Assembly: GCA_051656785.1 (NCBI GenBank)
Contig: JBOFJK010000003.1
Coordinates: 111,682-175,681, forward strand
Source of the DNA: UBA710 sp051656785
Lineage (GTDB): Bacteria > Bacillota_I > Bacilli_A > Mycoplasmatales > Metamycoplasmataceae
Length of the DNA: 64,000 nt
Direction of reading: 5' to 3'
A program made the position numbers and the translations under genes. Below the pieces are notes generated by a model. That model saw only the letters and a program-made list of their open reading frames with translations, did not search any database and was not told where the DNA came from. This document shows, piece by piece, positions 30,524-42,023 of the stretch (its first letter is position 1; each line of letters opens with the position of its first letter).

Positions 30524-31294
30524 TTAAGATTTATTTTTTTCTGCTAATATTTTGTCAATTTTTTCAGTAGTTTTGAAACTAATTTTTGCTAATGAGTAAA
30601 GGGCCTTACGACCATATAATTCAACAAATTTAATTGCAAAATTTTCAACATTTTCATTAGTACCTAATGGGGTCTTAATTTCTAATTCTGCATCTTGCTC
30701 TTCCATCATTTTTAGAAAATGATATCTTGCAATAACTGAAGCAGCAGCAACTGCAACATGTTTAGATTCTGCTTTTTCTAATAACATTACAGGTTTAACA
30801 AATGAATCAGCACTTAATTTTCCTTCTACTAGTAAAGTGTAATATTTTACAATACTTGATTCATTGCTAAATTGATCTATTATTGTCATATCATTCGCAA
30901 CTTTTTCTTTTAATTCAAGGTGGTTAATTGATTTCATATGTAGAAACATTTTAAGTTCATTAGCATTCATGTATTTATTTAAGTTATTGTAACCTTGTTG
31001 TGTTAAATGACTCACTTTAAATTTTAAAAGATCCTTCAATTTAGGAAATATTTCTAATATTTTTTTATCAGTCATAAGTTTAGAATCTGTGATTCCTAAT
31101 TGTTTTATCTTTTCAATATTTGCATATTCAACATAAGCTCCACAAGCCACTAAAGGAGTTAAATAATCTCCCACACCAGTTTCATCAACACCAATTACAT
31201 TTTTATTTTCAAAAATACCTTTAGTATATTCGATAAATTTTATTGGCTTAGCTTCCTTTTTTGGTGCTGTTTTTTTAATTGGTTTTTTTGTCAT
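30524..31294 (-). CDS. rnhC: Ribonuclease HIII
   Basis: 256 residues. After a basic start (TKKPIKKTAPKKEAKPIK) comes the type 2 RNase H core: VIGVDETGVGDYLTPLVACG with the D-E metal pair, LGITDSKLM, and ESKHVAVAAASVIARYHFL. The GDY after the DE motif is the HIII rather than HII version. The N-terminal TBP-like substrate-binding domain of classical RNase HIII appears to be missing or reduced to the basic tail. It removes RNA from RNA-DNA hybrids. No TGA codon occurs in it. Confidence 0.88.
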   Translation of the reverse strand: MTKKPIKKTAPKKEAKPIKFIEYTKGIFENKNVIGVDETGVGDYLTPLVACGAYVEYANIEKIKQLGITDSKLMTDKKILEIFPKLKDLLKFKVSHLTQQGYNNLNKYMNANELKMFLHMKSINHLELKEKVANDMTIIDQFSNESSIVKYYTLLVEGKLSADSFVKPVMLLEKAESKHVAVAAASVIARYHFLKMMEEQDAELEIKTPLGTNENVENFAIKFVELYGRKALYSLAKISFKTTEKIDKILAEKNKS

Positions 31295-31331
31295 TTCGGT
31301 CCCTTGAACTTGTAAAAGTAATTTTATTATA

Positions 31332-32216
31332 TTATTTATTTTCTAAATTATTCAAAAAATTAATAATGAACTCACCAACTCCACCTTCTTTGTTTGTTAA
31401 TTTAGAAACATAATTAGCATATTTCTTTACATTATCATCAGCATTATCCATTGCAACAGAATGTTCAACTAATTTTAACATTGAGATATCATTAAAACCA
31501 TCCCCAATTGCCACTGTATTTTTAACTTTAATATCATAAAATCTTAGTAATAGAGAAATCACTTTAGCTTTAGAAACTCCGAGAGCAGTAATATCAAAAA
31601 TTTTCGAACTGTCATCACCTTTTGATCAGTAATTAAATTCTGCCAAATCTCCATATTTACGATCAAGGTATTTTTTTAATTTCATTGCATCATGCATAAT
31701 TTCCATATCATCTGATTGTTGGAAATCAATATCTAAAACTACTCCAATTGGTTTAAGTGGTATTCTACCTAAATCAATTCCTTCAGAAAACTTTGGTAAT
31801 TTATTAAAACCGAAAATTTGTTCAAGTTCCTCATCACGTTTATCAATTTGAACTCATCCCGGTCCTTCGATTGCATAATTCCTTGTAAGATTTTTCAATT
31901 TCTTGTCACTAAGAATATAAAGCATTTCATTTAAATTAACATATCTTATGTAATCAATGAAAAATGGATCACATGGATTATGAATGTGAGCACCATTAAT
32001 ATTACCTACAATTGTATCTAATTCTAGTTTTTCATAAATTTCTTTTGTTGATACTCAAGGTCTACCAGTAATTATTGAAACAATATGACCCTTATCCTTT
32101 GCCATTTTGATTGCTTCTATTGTTCTTGGATGAATTTCATTTGTAATTGAATTAGATAAAACAGTACCATCTAAATCGATTGCAAACAAGTATCTTTCTT
32201 TTTCTACATTTTTCAT
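31332..32216 (-). CDS. Cof-type HAD hydrolase
   Basis: 294 residues. HAD motif I is LFAIDLDGTVLSN, motif II is VSIITGRPW, the lysine is in DITALGVSKAKVI, and motif III/IV is VAIGDGFNDISML. The cap between motifs II and III is the C2 type typical of Cof/YidA sugar or nucleotide phosphatases. Three TGA codons (in GRPW, GPGW and NYW) are Trp. The substrate is unknown. It lies between rnhC (37-nt gap) and divergent trmL. Confidence 0.88.
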
Positions 32217-32282
32217 AATTTTATCTCTTTCTTAAAAATTTTGTTTTATATAATTATAAGCAATAAAAATATTATTACAATA

Positions 32283-32288
32283 TATAAT
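32283..32288 (+). promoter_or_regulatory. -10 box of trmL, leaderless
   Basis: TATAAT followed by 7 nt and the ATG at 32296. Confidence 0.55.
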
Positions 32289-32295
32289 TCAATTT

Positions 32296-32817
32296 ATGAT
32301 TAATATAATTTTATACCAACCAGAAATTCCGCCCAACACAGGAAATATCATTAGAACTTGTTATGCAACTAATGCTATTCTCCACATTATAAAACCAATG
32401 GCTTTCGATTTACATCATGCAACGATTAAAAGGGCGGCGGCCGGAAGAAGTGTTGAAGAGATTGAATATTTTATTTATGAAAATTATGATGAATTTGTTA
32501 AGCAACATGGAGATAAGAAAATTTATTATATTTCAAGATATGGAATAAAAAATTATGTTGAACCTAATTACAAAAAGGAAAAAGAATTTTGAGTAATGTT
32601 TGGTCGTGAATCTACTGGAATTCCTAAAGAAATTTTAAAAAATAACATCGAAACTTGCTTAAGAATACCTATGGCAGAAAAATGTCGTAGTCTTAACTTA
32701 GCAAATTCGGTTAATCTTGTTACTTATGAAATATTAAGACAAAATGATTTCAAAGACTTATCTCTATATGAAGTTCAAAAAGGCAAAAATTTTTTGATGA
32801 AAGATGAAAATGAATAG
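32296..32817 (+). CDS. trmL: tRNA (cytidine/uridine-34-2'-O)-methyltransferase TrmL
   Basis: 173 residues. The SPOUT fold is shown by IILYQPEIPPNTGNIIRTC, KRAAAGRSVEEIEYF, VMFGRESTGIPKEIL and the knot region CLRIPMAEKCRSLNLANSVN. The Trp before VMFGRE is a TGA codon. It methylates the wobble ribose of tRNA-Leu in other bacteria. It overlaps the next SPOUT gene by 14 nt and is likely transcribed as a leaderless mRNA. Confidence 0.93.
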
Positions 32818-33556
32818 TAAAGAATTTTTAATTGAAATGCATCGTGATTATTTAACAAAAAATGAAATTACTGAATATAAAAAATTACTTCAAAAAAAAT
32901 ATCGTTTAGAAAAAGGTATTTATATTATTGAAGGAAAGCATCTTGTTGAAGAAGCACTTAAAGCTAAAGTTGTTCAAACTATAATTTCAACAGAAAAAAT
33001 TTTTGATTTTGATGAAACATTTTTTTGCCATGAAAGTGAAATCAAGAAACTTTCAACCACCACAACACCTCAAAATATTATTGGCATTTGTAAAATGACA
33101 AAGCCAAAAAAGTTGGGTGATAACATCTTATTTTTAAATAAAATTAATGATCCTGGAAATTTAGGAACATTAATTAGAACTGCTAAAGCTTTTGGTTATA
33201 ATGATATTGTAATTGAAGGTGTTGATATTTACAATCCTAAAGTATTAAGATCTGCCCAGGGTGCTACCTTTTTTACAAATTGTATTAATATAACAAATTC
33301 AATAGATTGAGTTAAAGAACAAAGACAAAAAGGTTACTGAATATATGGAGCTTTATTGAGGAAGGAATCTAAAGAATTTGACAAAGTAGAAAAACATCAA
33401 AAAAACATTATTATTCTTGGTAATGAAGCGACGGGAATTGAATTTAATATTGAAAAATTAGTTGATGAAAAAATATATATTCCTATTAAATATGAATCAT
33501 TAAATATAGCAGTTGCTGGTGGAATAATTTTAAATAATTTTAAAAAAATTATTTAG
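32804..33556 (+). CDS. TrmH/SpoU family RNA methyltransferase
   Basis: 250 residues. The N-terminal substrate-binding part (KYRLEKGIYIIEGKHLVEEA) is followed by the SPOUT core: LNKINDPGNLGTLIRTAKAF, PKVLRSAQGATFF, IIILGNEATGIE and IPIKYESLNIAVAGGI. Two TGA codons are read as Trp. The family 2'-O-methylates rRNA or tRNA; the target site cannot be assigned. It starts 14 nt inside trmL, so it is translationally coupled, and its end overlaps a convergent gene by 8 nt. Confidence 0.9.
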
Positions 33557-34463
33557 CTTTTGATAAAACTAGATCACAATATTTTGCAATATCTGTTCTT
33601 AAATATCTATATTGGTAAAAACCTTCTTTAACTGAATTTTTGGCAGATTCAAAACCATTTTTTGATATACCATTTTCAGTGATTTCCTTTTTGGTTTTTT
33701 CATCTATAAAGATAGTGTTTTCAAACATTGTTATCATTTCAGTTATTTTGATGTTATCAAAAGGATAATAGTTTTCATCCATTTTTTTTGAATCAAAAAA
33801 AACATTATAATAATTTTCCTTATTAAATTCCACATCAATTTTCCATAATTTTTGATTAAGTAATGAAAGTCTATGAATAATAAGTGGCATTAATGTAGAG
33901 ATTGTTACGGAAATTTCGAAAGCATCACTACTTGTAAAGTTTTTGTCATTTAGAAATTGAAATTTAATTTCAGTTCTTGAAAAATTACTATCATCAATAT
34001 TGAATGAAATGAATTGTTTAAAAGTTTTGAAGTAATCAACAACAAATGAAAGAAAAATGTTTGCAATATTTTTCTTCATTTTTTTAACTGTAATAATAAT
34101 AAAAGAATAATTTTGTTTTTCATAATTATTTATTTTACTATTAAGTAATAAATCAAAATTTATTGGACATTTTTCATCACTTATTTTTGAAGGAGAAATA
34201 ATCGAATAAGTGTAATTAGGATTTTGAGTAATAATATATTTTAAACCCTCAATTTCAAAAACTGGTTTCCTATCTCTTAACCTAATTGTTTCAACATTAG
34301 CAATAAAGTTAGCTTCATCACCAAAATCATATATATCTATATCCCATGAAAAAGATGATTTAGTTTTGAATTCTTTCTTAATGATTAATTTGTTAGCAAA
34401 ATCAAATGCATACTCTGTATTTCCAAATTTCTCTTCTCATAATTCATTAATTTTTTTATCCAT
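33549..34463 (-). CDS. Conserved-looking hypothetical protein (304 aa)
   Basis: Open from ATG 34463 with GGAGA upstream. It begins MDKKINELWEEKFGNTEYAF and contains SSFSWDIDIYDFGDEANF and FEIEGLKYIITQNPNYTYSI, then a second half with ETENGISKNGFESA-like charged segments and YQYRYLRTDIAKYCDLVL at the end. Soluble, no signal peptide, one TGA codon. I do not recognise it. It lies 31 nt after rbgA in the same direction, so it may be the last gene of the rpoD-nif3-rbgA unit. Confidence 0.6.
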
Positions 34464-34494
34464 ATTTTCTCCTTATTTTTCCAATATTTTAATC

Positions 34495-35322
34495 TCAAAT
34501 AATGTTGGAAAAATTTAATATTTGTTGCCTTATTATTCTAAGACCTTTATTAATATCTGGTTCACCATTTTTAATTAATAAATTTCTTTTTTTAGTAAAT
34601 TTAATTAATTCATTATATTGCCCTCTTTCATCATCAAAATATTCAATTCCTATTTCTGCAAATTTTTCAGGTGCAAATTGATTCATGATTTTTGTAATAC
34701 CATAATAAAAATCTAAATCATTAACAATTTCTGCTTTAATAGCTCCTGTGGCCACTAATTTTAATGCATCTATTTGATTCACTAATTTAGGCATTAAAAT
34801 TCCTGGTGTATCCAATAGTTGAATTTCTCCAGCCGAAATTCATTGTAATGATCTTGTTGTTCCTGCAAAATTAGCAACCTTAGTTTTCTTTGACTGTGCT
34901 AATAAATTAATCATTGTTGATTTACCAACATTAGGCATTCCAATTACAAAACACCTTAATCTTGGTTTTAACAAACCTTTTTTAACATCTCTCTCTCTTT
35001 TATTTTTTAGTAGTTGTTCAAGTTTTGCTAATATCTTTTTTCTAGATTGAGGTTTTTTTAAATTTACAATTACAGATAAATCATGTTTATTATTAAATCT
35101 AGGTAGAACTTGATTTAATTTGTCAATATTAGTGTAATCACTTTTAGTAAAAACAAATAATCTTGGTTTACGAGGAGCTATTTTATCAAACTCTTCATTG
35201 TAAGAAGAAATGGGAACTCTTCCATCCAAAAGGACAATAAAGCAGTCAACAATTTCTTGTTTATCCTTGATATCATTAAATGCCTTTGCCATGTGGCCTG
35301 GAAACCAGTTTACTAAATCCAT
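34495..35322 (-). CDS. rbgA: Ribosome biogenesis GTPase RbgA (YlqF)
   Basis: 275 residues of a circularly permuted GTPase. VNWFPGHMAKAF is the family N-terminus. G4 FTKSDY comes first, then G1 GMPNVGKSTMINLL, G2 AGTTRS and G3 LLDTPGI, followed by the C-terminal helical RNA-binding domain. One TGA codon is Trp. It is needed for late 50S assembly. It follows nif3 with a 52-nt gap. Confidence 0.93.
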
Positions 35323-35374
35323 TTTTTAATTATATATTAAATATATATAATTAACAATTAGACTTAAATTAACT

Positions 35375-36157
35375 TTAATATTTTTTTAATTGATCTTTAC
35401 GATAGTCTAAAATTATTTCTATATCTTTCGAAACTTTTTTATTAATAAATTCATTAATTCCATCAACAAATACTTCTTCAACTTTATGAGAAACAATTAC
35501 ATAATTTATTTTAGCATTTTGGAGAACAACTTGCTCATTTCATTTAATATCAGAAGTTATTAATAAATCGCAATTATTAATTTGATTATATGTAATAAAT
35601 TCATAAATATCGCCTGAACCTGGAGCAAAGTATATTTTACCTACCTCATCATTCTTAGTTTTATTTCAATTAGAAAGTATAAAATTCAAATTTAATTTTT
35701 CTTTTAGTAATTTTACTAATGAATCAAAAGAAGAAGAATATTTGATTATTGTGCTAAATTTATACTGATCATTTTTTTTATCTAATAATCCTAATTTTTT
35801 TAATAAATAATGGTGAGTTCCATTTTTGCTAATGTCAAAATTAGTATGAATTGAATAAAGAGAAATATTATTCTTTTTAACCAACTCAAACAACTCCTTT
35901 TTTGTAGGATCAATTTTAATAGCTTCTCTCTTAGTAGGGGCAAAACAAAATGGATGATGCGAAATAATTAATGAAACATTATCTTTAATGGCCTTCAAAA
36001 TTGCTTCCTTATCAGCATCTAGACAAATCATAACTTTTAAATCTCTATTTTTTTTAGAAAGAAATGAAAAACCACTAAAATCTCAAGATTCCTGAGATTT
36101 TAGTGGGAATTCGTTTTCTAGTACTTTAATTAAATCATTTTGATTGTTAATTTTCAT
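35375..36157 (-). CDS. Nif3-like dinuclear metal center protein (YqfO family)
   Basis: 260 residues. The metal ligands are visible as LIISHHPFCF, YSIHTNFDIS, the late LLITSDIKWNEQ and VIVSHKVEEVFVDG. The Trp at DFSGF and two others are TGA codons. The function of the family is unsettled; GTP cyclohydrolase-like activity has been proposed. The ATG lies 11 nt inside the rpoD end. The first 30 codons contain a 14-bp perfect stem-loop with a T run, which looks like an intrinsic terminator inside the gene. Confidence 0.87.
36072..36106 (-). terminator. Terminator-like hairpin inside the nif3 coding sequence, just after rpoD
   Basis: The arms CCACTAAAATCTCA (36072-36085) and TGAGATTTTAGTGG (36093-36106) pair perfectly over 14 bp with a 7-nt loop. 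On the minus strand, the transcribed sense, the hairpin is followed directly by TTTTTCATTTC. It lies about 40 nt past the rpoD stop, within nif3 codons 18-29. It could partly stop transcription from rpoD, so that nif3 and rbgA are expressed less. Confidence 0.6.
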
Positions 36158-37739
36158 TTTGGTAAAAATCTTTTAGTTTCTTTCTTCTTTGAGGGTGTTT
36201 TAATTTTCTTAAAACCTTAGTTTCAATTTGACGGATTTTTTCTCTTGTATAACCTAATTCAGAAGCTATTTCATCAAGTGTATGTGATTTAATTTTTTCA
36301 CCATTCTCATTGACACCAATTCCATATCTCTTTTGAATAATCTCTTTTTCAAAATCATCTAAATGAGATTCAATCATCTCTTCAAGAATTGCAGAAAGTT
36401 CTTCTTGAGCAGCATAATCAACAGGTGAAATAATATTACTATCTTTAATAAAATCACTAAATGAAGAATCATCTTCTTTACCGATTGGCTTATCAAGTGA
36501 AATAGGATCAATATTTATACGACGAATATATTGAACTTTTTCAGCAGTAAAATCTTCACCATATCTTTCAGCAATTTGTTGATCTGTTGGTGTTTCATTT
36601 AATTCTTGTTGTAATTCTCTTTTAATCTTAATAATTTTATTAATAGTTTCCACCATATGAACAGGAACTCTAATAGTTCTTGCTTGATCAGCAACAGCTC
36701 TTGTGATTGCCTGTCTAATCCATCAAGTTGCATATGTTGAAAATTTAAAACCCTTTCTTCAGTCATATTTAGAAACCGCTTTAATAATACCAGCATTACC
36801 TTCAGAAATAAGGTCTATAAATGACAATCCTCTATTTTTGTATTTCTTAGCATTATTAATAACAAGTCTAAGATTACGACGAATTAAAATTTCTTTAGCT
36901 TTCTTTCCATCACGTCCACCTTTTTCAATTCTTTTAGCTAAATCGATTTCTTCTTCAGCAGTTAGCAATTGTCCATACTTACCAATTCAACGCATATATC
37001 ATTTAACAATATCACTTGTTTCTGAAAGTTTATTTTTCATATTCTTGTCAGAAACTCTAACACTTTTAATTGTGCTATCAATATCAAATTCATCAGCATC
37101 ATCAAAGTCTTTTAATTCCAATTCATCTGTAACATCTAAATCTACTTCATCATAATTATTTAAAACAAGATCATCTATTTCTAATTCATCAGTTGACTCT
37201 AAGTCTACATCATCCACTTCATCAATTAAATCACTTAAACTAGCTTCAGCATTATCAGCTAAATCAGTTTCAGGACTAATAACACTTTTCTCCATTAAGT
37301 GTAAAATTAAATCATCTAAATCATCATCTTGAATTTCTAATTTCTTTTTTTCTAAAAATTTAAATACTTCATCTTGTGAAAGATAATTTGCATTTGTCTT
37401 TTTGTTTGTCTTTTTAACTTCTTTTTGAAGTAAATCAGAAATATAATCAAATTTACTAATAATCTTCGGTTCTTTTTCCTTTTTAGGTTTTTTGATAACC
37501 TCTTTTTCTTCCTTTTTTGTAACAGGAATCTTTTTAACTTCCTTAGATTTTGGGTTTGGAACTTTCTTTGTAACAACTTTTTTTTCAACAATTAGAGTTT
37601 TTTTAGTTGCAGAAGGTTCCTTAATTTCTTTTCCTTTTTGAGATGAAACTTTTTTTGTTCTAGGAGCTTTCTTAATAGCTTTAGATTTTACAGATGCTGT
37701 TTTTTTTATATCTTTTTTGGTTTTATTAATTATTGGCAT
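36147..37739 (-). CDS. rpoD: RNA polymerase primary sigma factor
   Basis: 530 residues, six TGA codons. Region 1.2/2 starts WYMRWIGKYGQLLTAEEEID, and RRNLRLVINNAKKYKNRGLS plus FKFSTYATWWIRQAITRAVA are regions 2.1-2.4. Region 3 is VETINKIIKIKRELQQELN and region 4 is LDEIASELGYTREKIRQIET. A long N-terminal extension of about 240 residues is Lys/Pro-rich and then very acidic (DDLDDLILHL, VDDVDLESTDELEIDD). It is the only sigma factor seen and should recognise the TGnTATAAT boxes noted across this window. It sits in the classic dnaG-rpoD order, 15 nt after dnaG. Confidence 0.96.
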
Positions 37740-37754
37740 TTATTCTTAGTTCCT

Positions 37755-39473
37755 TTACTTTTGATTTTTTACTTTTATTGAACTTTCAATGATTTTGGTG
37801 ATAAAGATATCATTAGGATTTTGTTTAACTGTATTCTTTAACTTTAATTTATTTTGACTTAATTTTATATCTTGTTTATTTTTTTCTAAATTGTTTATAG
37901 TTTCTAGAAATTCTTCTTTGGTTTGAGGGGGATTTTTTGTTTTCTCTATTTCCTTTAACTGCTTCTCTAATTCATCATTTACTACAAAATTAACATCTTT
38001 ATTTTTATTAATTATATAACTGGCTAATTCCATATATTTAGTAGTCCCTAGAAAAACATTTTTTGATAAGTAAATTTTAATCAGCTCAGGGTTCCTTAGC
38101 ATGCCCAACAATAATCTATTTATATTAATAAATATGTAAGCACTACTAATTCTAGTAGGTTTTTCACTATTTATAACAATTTTCTTTTCATTTTTGCGAT
38201 AATTTTCTGTTTTATTGGATAAGGGAGACAAAATATTTGCAATTTCACTAGTTTCAATGTTTAGAAGTTGAGAAATCTTGTTTGAGTACTGTGATTTTAC
38301 AATTGGATCACATAATGATAAATAGTTATTAAATTTCTTTAAAAAGTGTTTTATATTATTGGGATTATCAATATCAATTGTATTAATTAAATATTGATAA
38401 ATAAATTCAATTCCAGCCATTCTTTGTTCAATTAAATTTAAGAATTTTTCCTCACCATATTTATTTAAAAATTCATCAGGATCATATGATGAAGTATTTC
38501 CAACAACATCAACTTCAATATTAGCTTTTAGTAATAAAAAGATTGATTTATTTGTTGCTTGTAATCCTGCAGTATCACTATCCAAAAAAAGAACTACTGA
38601 ATGATTTTTTAATTTCGAAATATGAGTCTCAGAAATTGATGTTCCCATTAATGCTACTGCATTATTTAGACCAACCCTAGCAAAGGCTATAACATCCATA
38701 AAACCTTCAACTAAATAAAGCTCTTTACCTGCTTCTTTCGCTCTTCAAAAGTTGTAAATAATTGATGATTTATTAAAGACTAGTGAATCTCCTGAGTTAA
38801 TGTATTTATAAATCTTTTCATTAGGATCAAGACTTCTTGATGATAATCCCACAATATCTCCAAATTCATTTTTTATTGGAAAAACAATTCTATCAGAAAT
38901 CATTTGATTTTCATTTTCATTAATTAATGAAGCATTAATCATTGTTGAAATATTATTATTTTTCTTTAATAAAAACTCCTTATACCCTTCAACTTTAACT
39001 GGCTTTGCATAACCTATTGAAAACATTTCTTGCATCTTATGATTAATATTTCTGCTCTTTAAAAAATCAATTGCATTTTTGTTTTCTCTGAATGTTAGAT
39101 CATAAGAAAATTTTTGTGTAATATCATTAAAAACTTTAATGATATCTTTTTGATTATCATTATATCTTGAGTTTTCAACATATTCAAAGTCATCATAATT
39201 AATATCATATTTTTTTGCCAAAAAAATGATGGCCTCTTTTTTCGACATACCTTGATACTTTTCCAAGAATGTAATAACATTTCCTGAAATTCCGCAAGAA
39301 AAGCATTTAAAGAATTGTTTTTCTTGGGAAACAGATAATGAAGGTGAAGTATCATTATGAACTGTGCAAATCCCCTTATAATTTTTTCCGACTTTTGAAA
39401 GGTTAATGAATTCACCAACAACTTCAACAATGTCTGCTGTTTGTAAGATATTATTTATTATTGGTGAACTCAA
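37755..39473 (-). CDS. dnaG: DNA primase
   Basis: 572 residues starting at TTG 39473, which has AAAGGAGA upstream. The zinc finger CTVHNDTSPSLS with FKCFSCG gives the CHCC ligands. The TOPRIM core is YLVEGFMDVIAFARVG and VVLFLDSDTAGLQA. A C-terminal DnaB-interacting region follows. It makes RNA primers at the fork. The TGA at 38743 region is a Trp codon joining the two halves. It lies 12 nt after glyS and 15 nt before rpoD, a macromolecular synthesis operon. Confidence 0.95.
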
Positions 39474-39485
39474 AATTATCTCCTT

Positions 39486-40847
39486 TTATTTTATATAATT
39501 AATAATGTCAGTAATTAATATTCTTTCTTGTTTCATTGTGTCTCGATTTCTAATGGTTACTTTTCAATCTTCAAGTGAATCATAATCAAATGTTATTGAA
39601 TAATAAGTTCCAATTGAATCTTGACGTCTATATCTTTTGCCAATTGAACCTGTTTCATCGAAAGTAACTTCAATATCTTTTTGCAAAAGACTTCTAAATA
39701 TTTCCCTTGCTGGATCAGATAATTTTTTAACAAGTGGCAAAATAGCGACTTGATATGGAGCAATTTTTTTATCAATCTTCAAAATTATTCTTTCATCATC
39801 ATTGTCAATTTTTTCAACTTCATATGAATCAACTAAAATAGCTAACAATAAACGATCAACACCAACTGATGGCTCTATAACGGTCGGAATTATAAATTCA
39901 TTAGTTTCAGACACTAAGTATTGCAATTTAGTATTTGCTAATTTATTATGAGAAGTTAAATCAAATTCTTGACGATTAGCAATTCCCATAACTTCTCCTC
40001 AACCAAAAGGGTAAAGGAATTCGATATCACTTGTTGCACTTGAATAATGTGCTAATTCTTCATTACTATGAACTCTTACTTTTAATGAATCTTTTTTTAT
40101 TCCCAATGATTGGATGAATTCATATGATTTTTGAACATAGTACTTGTAATCATTTTCACTTCTTTCTTTAAGGGTAAAAAATTCTAGTTCCATTTGCTCA
40201 AATTCTCTTGTTCTAAAAATAAAATTACCAGGTGTTACTTCATTTCTAAATGATTTTCCAATTTGTCCAACTCCAAATGGTAGTTTTAATCTCAATGATC
40301 TTTGAATATTATTAAAGTTGACAAAAATACCTTGAGCAGTTTCTGGTCTTAAATAAATAGTATTTTTTTTATCTTCAACAATCCCTTGTTTAGTTTCGAA
40401 CATAAGATTAAAATGTTTAATATCACTTCAATCTGTTTTAGAACCATCATATTCCTTAACATTATCTTTTAAAAATTTTTCTAGTGATTGATTATCCATT
40501 CCTGAACAATTCTTGTTAGTTATTTCTTCATAAATATGATCAGCACGATATCTTTTATGATTAATTTTATTTTCGATAAGAGGATCTGAAAAATTTGAAA
40601 TATGACCACTAGCCTCTCAAATTTTAGGATTTAGTAAAATTTTTGAATCAAGACCAACATTATTTTCTTCTAATGTTATGAAATTTTTTCATCACTCTCT
40701 CTTTATTTTATTGATTATTGCAATTCCTAGCGGACCATAATCTCATGTATTTGAAAGACCACCATAAATTTCCGAACTTTGAAATACAAAACCTGAATTT
40801 TTAAGATGATTTACAATATTTTTCATATCTTTTTCACTGTTTTTCAT
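39486..40847 (-). CDS. glyS: Glycyl-tRNA synthetase (single-chain, alpha2 type)
   Basis: 453 residues, about nine TGA codons. VNHLKNSGFVFQSSEIYGG is the N-terminus and YGPLGIAI follows. Class II motif 2 is RNEVTPGNFIFRTREFEQME, preceded by LRPETAQGIFVNF. Motif 3 is PSVGVDRLLLAIL and the C-terminal anticodon domain holds PYQVAILPLVKK. This is the eukaryote-like homodimeric GlyRS used by mollicutes. The start has GAGGAAA upstream. It leads the glyS-dnaG-rpoD cluster. Confidence 0.95.
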
Positions 40848-40975
40848 GTTTCCTCATGTCTCCATAAAATTAGAAGTGTCTAATAGTAATAATTTTATAT
40901 TAAATAAATTTCAATTTCAATAATTTCAATAAAATTATCACAAATGGTCATAAAAAATGATAATATTATTTAATT

Positions 40976-41950
40976 ATGATTAATGATGTACAATTGCTGA
41001 GTGAGACACTAACTCCACCAGATGGTCATTCCTTTTTTGGCCTATCTTTTTTATCGTGACAGGGAAATCATATAACTTATGCTGATTCTTGAGTAGTTGT
41101 TTTAGTTATTCATCTTTTAGTAATTTTAAGTTGTTTGTTTATGTTTTTATCAAAAGATTTATTGCATGCAAGATATCAAAATAATTCTATAGGTGTAATT
41201 AGAGGAACACAAGGATTTGCGCTTTTCCTTATTGCCCTATCAATTTTTAGAATAATTATTTTATCAATTGGTGGGTATCCAAACTTATGGGAAGTCATAC
41301 CATTACATTTTTGTCGATTATTTATTTTATTAATAGGAACAAGTCTTGCCTTTAGGAAAATTGAATATATTAAATATTTTGCTGTCTTTTCAATTCTTGG
41401 AGGAATAATGGGACTATCAATTCCAGATTTAAGTAATTCAGAATATTGAGCTAAATTTGGTGGAATGGAAATTGGTTATGATAATTATATTTTTTGAGAT
41501 TATTTTATTATTCACTCATCATCTATTGTCTTACCTTTTTTTATAATGTCTTGTTTAAAACCAGTTTTTTATAAAAAAGAAATCATTTATTCATTATTAA
41601 TAATGGCAGGTGTTGCAGTTATCATCTTCTTACTTGATTTTGTACTTTCAAATGTACCTGATGAAAGATGAAGGCCTAATTGATTTTATTTCGGTGTTCC
41701 TGCAGTGAATGGAATCCAAGAGATGCTTTCATTTATGGGGCCATTAATATCTTATCCAACATTGCTTTTTACCTTTATTGTTATTGGAATAATAATGTAT
41801 TCATCGGCAACATTTATTTATATGAACTCAGATAGAATTCAATTTACATGATATAAAGATCATAGATGACATTATTGTATTCATGCTAAAATTGTTCCTT
41901 CTGAAAATATGGATCACTTTAGACATGGACCATTTTCATATAATAATTAA
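40976..41950 (+). CDS. YwaF/TP0381-type integral membrane protein
   Basis: 324 residues with seven or so hydrophobic helices and several TGA codons. It contains QNNSIGVIRGTQGFALFLIA, VIPLHFCRLFILLIGTSL, ISYPTLLFTFIVIGIIMY and IHSSSIVLPFFIM, the pattern of the YwaF (TIGR02206) family with the PLHxC signature. The family's function is unknown. TATTAT lies 6 nt before the ATG at 40976, so the mRNA is probably leaderless. It ends 16 nt before a strong bidirectional terminator shared with convergent tsf. Confidence 0.8.
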
Positions 41951-41966
41951 TCTCTCAATACTAATT

Positions 41967-41996
41967 AAAAACCCCCCTCAATTGAGGGGGGTTTTT
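41967..41996. terminator. Strong bidirectional terminator between ywaF-like gene and tsf
   Basis: A perfect 30-bp palindrome: AAAAACCCCCCTCA and its exact complement joined at AATT. The C6/G6 core is striking in this AT-rich DNA, and the A5/T5 flanks give a T run in both directions. It separates two convergent operons. Confidence 0.92.
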
Positions 41997-42023
41997 ATAA
42001 TACTATAATATTATTAATAATTA

